The notes beneath the pieces were generated by a model, which worked only from the letters and a program-made list of their open reading frames with translations, was not told where the DNA came from and ran no database searches. 7,954 bases of DNA, taken from assembly GCA_030642565.1 (NCBI GenBank), contig DAOWNM010000118.1, positions 1 through 7,954 of the forward strand, given 5' to 3'. This DNA comes from Bacteroidota bacterium (GTDB lineage Bacteria > Bacteroidota > Bacteroidia > Bacteroidales > GCA-2748055). The position numbers were made by a program, and so were the translations under genes. Shown piece by piece: positions 6,460 through 7,954 of this stretch (positions within the stretch are counted from its first letter, which is position 1; every line of letters begins with the position of its first letter).

Positions 6460-7473
6460 ATGATCGATATACAACACAATCATCATCTGAAGGAGTTGAA
6501 TAGTTTTGGATTGGATACCAGGGCTGCCTACTATGCCAGACCAGCGGATATGGAAACCCTCACCAACCTGTTGGAGCATGAAAACAACCGCCAACTGCCC
6601 CTCCTGGTTTTAGGAGAAGGTAGTAATATCCTGTTCAGGAATGATTTCGATGGACTGATCATACAACCCGGCATGAAAGGAGTTGAGTTGGTGGAAGAGG
6701 GGGAAGAAGAGCTGGTGGTAAGGGTGGGTGCATCGGAAAACTGGGACGACTGGGTCAGGTTTGCCACTGAGCAGGGTTGGTACGGACTGGAAAACCTGAG
6801 CCTGATCCCCGGATCGGTGGGTTCATCGCCCGTTCAGAATATTGGAGCTTACGGTGTGGAACTCAAGGAGCGATTTGATTGGCTCGAAGCGTGGGACATT
6901 CAGTTGAAGCAGCTTGTACGGCTGGACCACACTGCTTGCCAGTTCGGCTACAGAAGCAGTATCTTTAAAGGGGAAGCGAAAGGGAGATACATCATCACCT
7001 ATGTAGCCTTCAGGTTAAGCAGAAAGCCCGATCTTAAACTGGAATACGGGAATGTGAAAACCGAACTCACAAAGGCAAACGGAACCACTCCCATGGATCT
7101 GCGGAATGTGATTATAGCCATCAGGAAATCGAAACTACCCGACCCTGCCCAATATGGAAATGCAGGCAGTTTCTTTAAAAATCCAATGGTGGACAGGACC
7201 ATCTTTAACTGTATTCGGGTTGAATATCCCAAGGTACCTTTCTATCCCAGGGCCGGTAACCAGATGAAGATTCCAGCAGCATGGCTCATTGAGAAATCCG
7301 GCTGGAAAGGAAAGCGGATCGGAAATGTAGGTACCTGGCCCACACAACCCCTGGTGATTGTCAACTATGGCGGAGCCACCGGCCAGGAGATTTACGATTT
7401 CTCAGAAAAGATCATGGAGGATGTGGAGCGTCTGTTTAGTGTTACCCTTGAACGAGAAGTAAATGTGATTTAA
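6460..7473 (+). CDS. murB: UDP-N-acetylenolpyruvoylglucosamine reductase (type I MurB)
   Basis: 337 residues. FAD enzyme that reduces UDP-GlcNAc-enolpyruvate to UDP-MurNAc with NADPH, the second committed step of cytoplasmic peptidoglycan precursor synthesis. The FAD domain shows LLVLGEGSNILF (~48-59) and SLIPGSVGSSPVQNIGAYG (~114-131). The substrate domain shows FGYRSSIFK with R165, and YGNAGSFFKNP with the proton-donating serine at S237. The C-terminal LEREV supplies the conserved acid at E333, matching E. coli R159/S229/E325 as I remember them. The SSPVQNIGAYGVEL wording and the ~340-residue length indicate type I. I chose the ATG at 6460 because MIDIQHNHHLKELNSFGL matches the usual MurB N-terminus; the frame is open back to a TTG at 6379, but those 27 residues would overlap the divergent glycosyltransferase and look non-coding. 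No Shine-Dalgarno is seen. It converges on mltG with a 12-base gap. No key residue is missing. Confidence 0.97.
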   Translation: MIDIQHNHHLKELNSFGLDTRAAYYARPADMETLTNLLEHENNRQLPLLVLGEGSNILFRNDFDGLIIQPGMKGVELVEEGEEELVVRVGASENWDDWVRFATEQGWYGLENLSLIPGSVGSSPVQNIGAYGVELKERFDWLEAWDIQLKQLVRLDHTACQFGYRSSIFKGEAKGRYIITYVAFRLSRKPDLKLEYGNVKTELTKANGTTPMDLRNVIIAIRKSKLPDPAQYGNAGSFFKNPMVDRTIFNCIRVEYPKVPFYPRAGNQMKIPAAWLIEKSGWKGKRIGNVGTWPTQPLVIVNYGGATGQEIYDFSEKIMEDVERLFSVTLEREVNVI

Positions 7474-7480
7474 AGATGGT

Positions 7481-7500
7481 AGAATTTACTTGTAAATTCT
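7481..7500. terminator. Palindrome at the murB/mltG convergent junction, possible bidirectional terminator
   Basis: AGAATTTAC (7481-7489) and GTAAATTCT (7492-7500) are perfect inverted copies separated by TT. The element starts 7 bases after the murB stop and includes the mltG stop codon (7488-7486). Its position between convergent genes fits a shared transcription end, but the stem is AT-rich and neither side has a proper T tract (plus side TTGG, minus side ACCATC). It could instead be a protein-binding site or chance. Confidence 0.4.
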
Positions 7501-7954
7501 TTGGCTATTCAACGTTTTTTGATACGCTCTTGCATTTTTCAAGTGTTGTGAATAATTGCGGGCAAATGCATGGTACCCGCTGAAATCAGCTTTGGCACAG
7601 AAGTAGAGATAGCGGTGTTTTTCGTAATCAAGCACACCATCGATGGCTGAGACAGAAGGAATGGAGATGGGACCCGGTGGAAGCCCCTTGAACTTATAGG
7701 TATTGTAGGGCGAATCGATCTCTTTGTCCTCATTCAGGATCCTCTGCCTGGAAAAATCGCCCAGTGCAAATTTCAGGGTGGGATCGGCCTGAAGGGGGAT
7801 TCCCTGTTCCAGGCGATTCAAATAGACTCCGGCCACACGGCTGTTCTCATCATCGTAGAGTGTCTCTTCGTCTACAATCGAAGCCAGGGTAACCACCTCT
7901 GCACGGGTCATATCCAGCTTCTTTGCTTTTCGGTCTCTCTCCCCGTCCCAGAAC
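7486..7954 (-). CDS. mltG: Endolytic murein transglycosylase MltG (YceG-like), N-terminus cut by the window edge
   Basis: The C-terminal 155 residues are present; the frame stays open to the window edge, reading FWDGERDRKAKLDMTRAEVV, so the ATG at 7911 is internal. MltG is an inner-membrane lytic transglycosylase that cleaves nascent glycan strands and is thought to set their length. Diagnostic segments are LASIVDEET, whose second Glu (codon 7866-7864) aligns with the catalytic E218 of E. coli MltG as I recall the sequence, then VAGVYLNRL, LQADPTLKFALG, SPYNTYKFKGLPPGPIS and YLYFCAKADFSGYHAFA. The usual EKET is DEET here, which leaves the catalytic position intact. The membrane anchor and LysM-like N-terminal part are not in view. 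The stop codon lies in a palindrome shared with the end of convergent murB. Confidence 0.95.
   Translation of the reverse strand, partial: FWDGERDRKAKKLDMTRAEVVTLASIVDEETLYDDENSRVAGVYLNRLEQGIPLQADPTLKFALGDFSRQRILNEDKEIDSPYNTYKFKGLPPGPISIPSVSAIDGVLDYEKHRYLYFCAKADFSGYHAFARNYSQHLKNARAYQKTLNSQRIYK

Overview
The window looks like ordinary chromosomal DNA of a member of the Bacteroidota, probably a Bacteroidales/Marinilabiliales-type organism. The evidence is the style of the SucA, SucB, MurB and MltG proteins, exported proteins with Bacteroidota-like signal peptides, AT-rich leaders without clear Shine-Dalgarno sequences, and promoter-like elements of the TTTG / TAnnTTTG type. This placement is a judgement from sequence style, not from a search. 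I see no rRNA, tRNA, CRISPR array, insertion sequence or phage gene, and no gene-free stretch longer than 300 bases.

Layout. Bases 1-3298 (+) hold the end of a 2-oxoglutarate dehydrogenase operon: the C-terminal ~710 codons of sucA (E1), overlapping by 17 bases a complete sucB (E2 succinyltransferase). Converging on them from the right is a minus-strand block, read in the order glycosyltransferase (6387-5281), secreted thioredoxin-fold protein (5275-4076), small YD-motif lipoprotein (4007-3306). The first two are 5 bases apart and probably co-transcribed. The third has its own promoter-like sequence inside a hairpin-bearing gap. Divergent from the glycosyltransferase across a 72-base gap is murB (6460-7473, +), which converges on the 3' part of mltG (7954-7486, -) with a palindrome at the junction.

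How the genes fit together. SucA and SucB decarboxylate 2-oxoglutarate and transfer the succinyl group to CoA in the TCA cycle; the E3 (lpd) partner is not in the window. MurB makes UDP-MurNAc in the cytoplasm, and MltG cleaves nascent glycan strands at the membrane, so the right end is peptidoglycan-related. The glycosyltransferase probably acts on a cell-surface polysaccharide or glycolipid. The thioredoxin-fold protein and the lipoprotein act outside the cytoplasm.

I found no new biological system. The most unusual signal is a 56-base stretch in sucA (131-186) with no G at all. It rewrites the normally conserved NPSHLE segment of the E1 active-site region while keeping the frame open, and I think it is more likely a sequencing or consensus defect than biology. 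Other points of interest are a cysteine-rich C-terminal extension on SucA, a shortened E3-binding loop in SucB, a TTG start on the glycosyltransferase, and two inverted repeats at gene ends.
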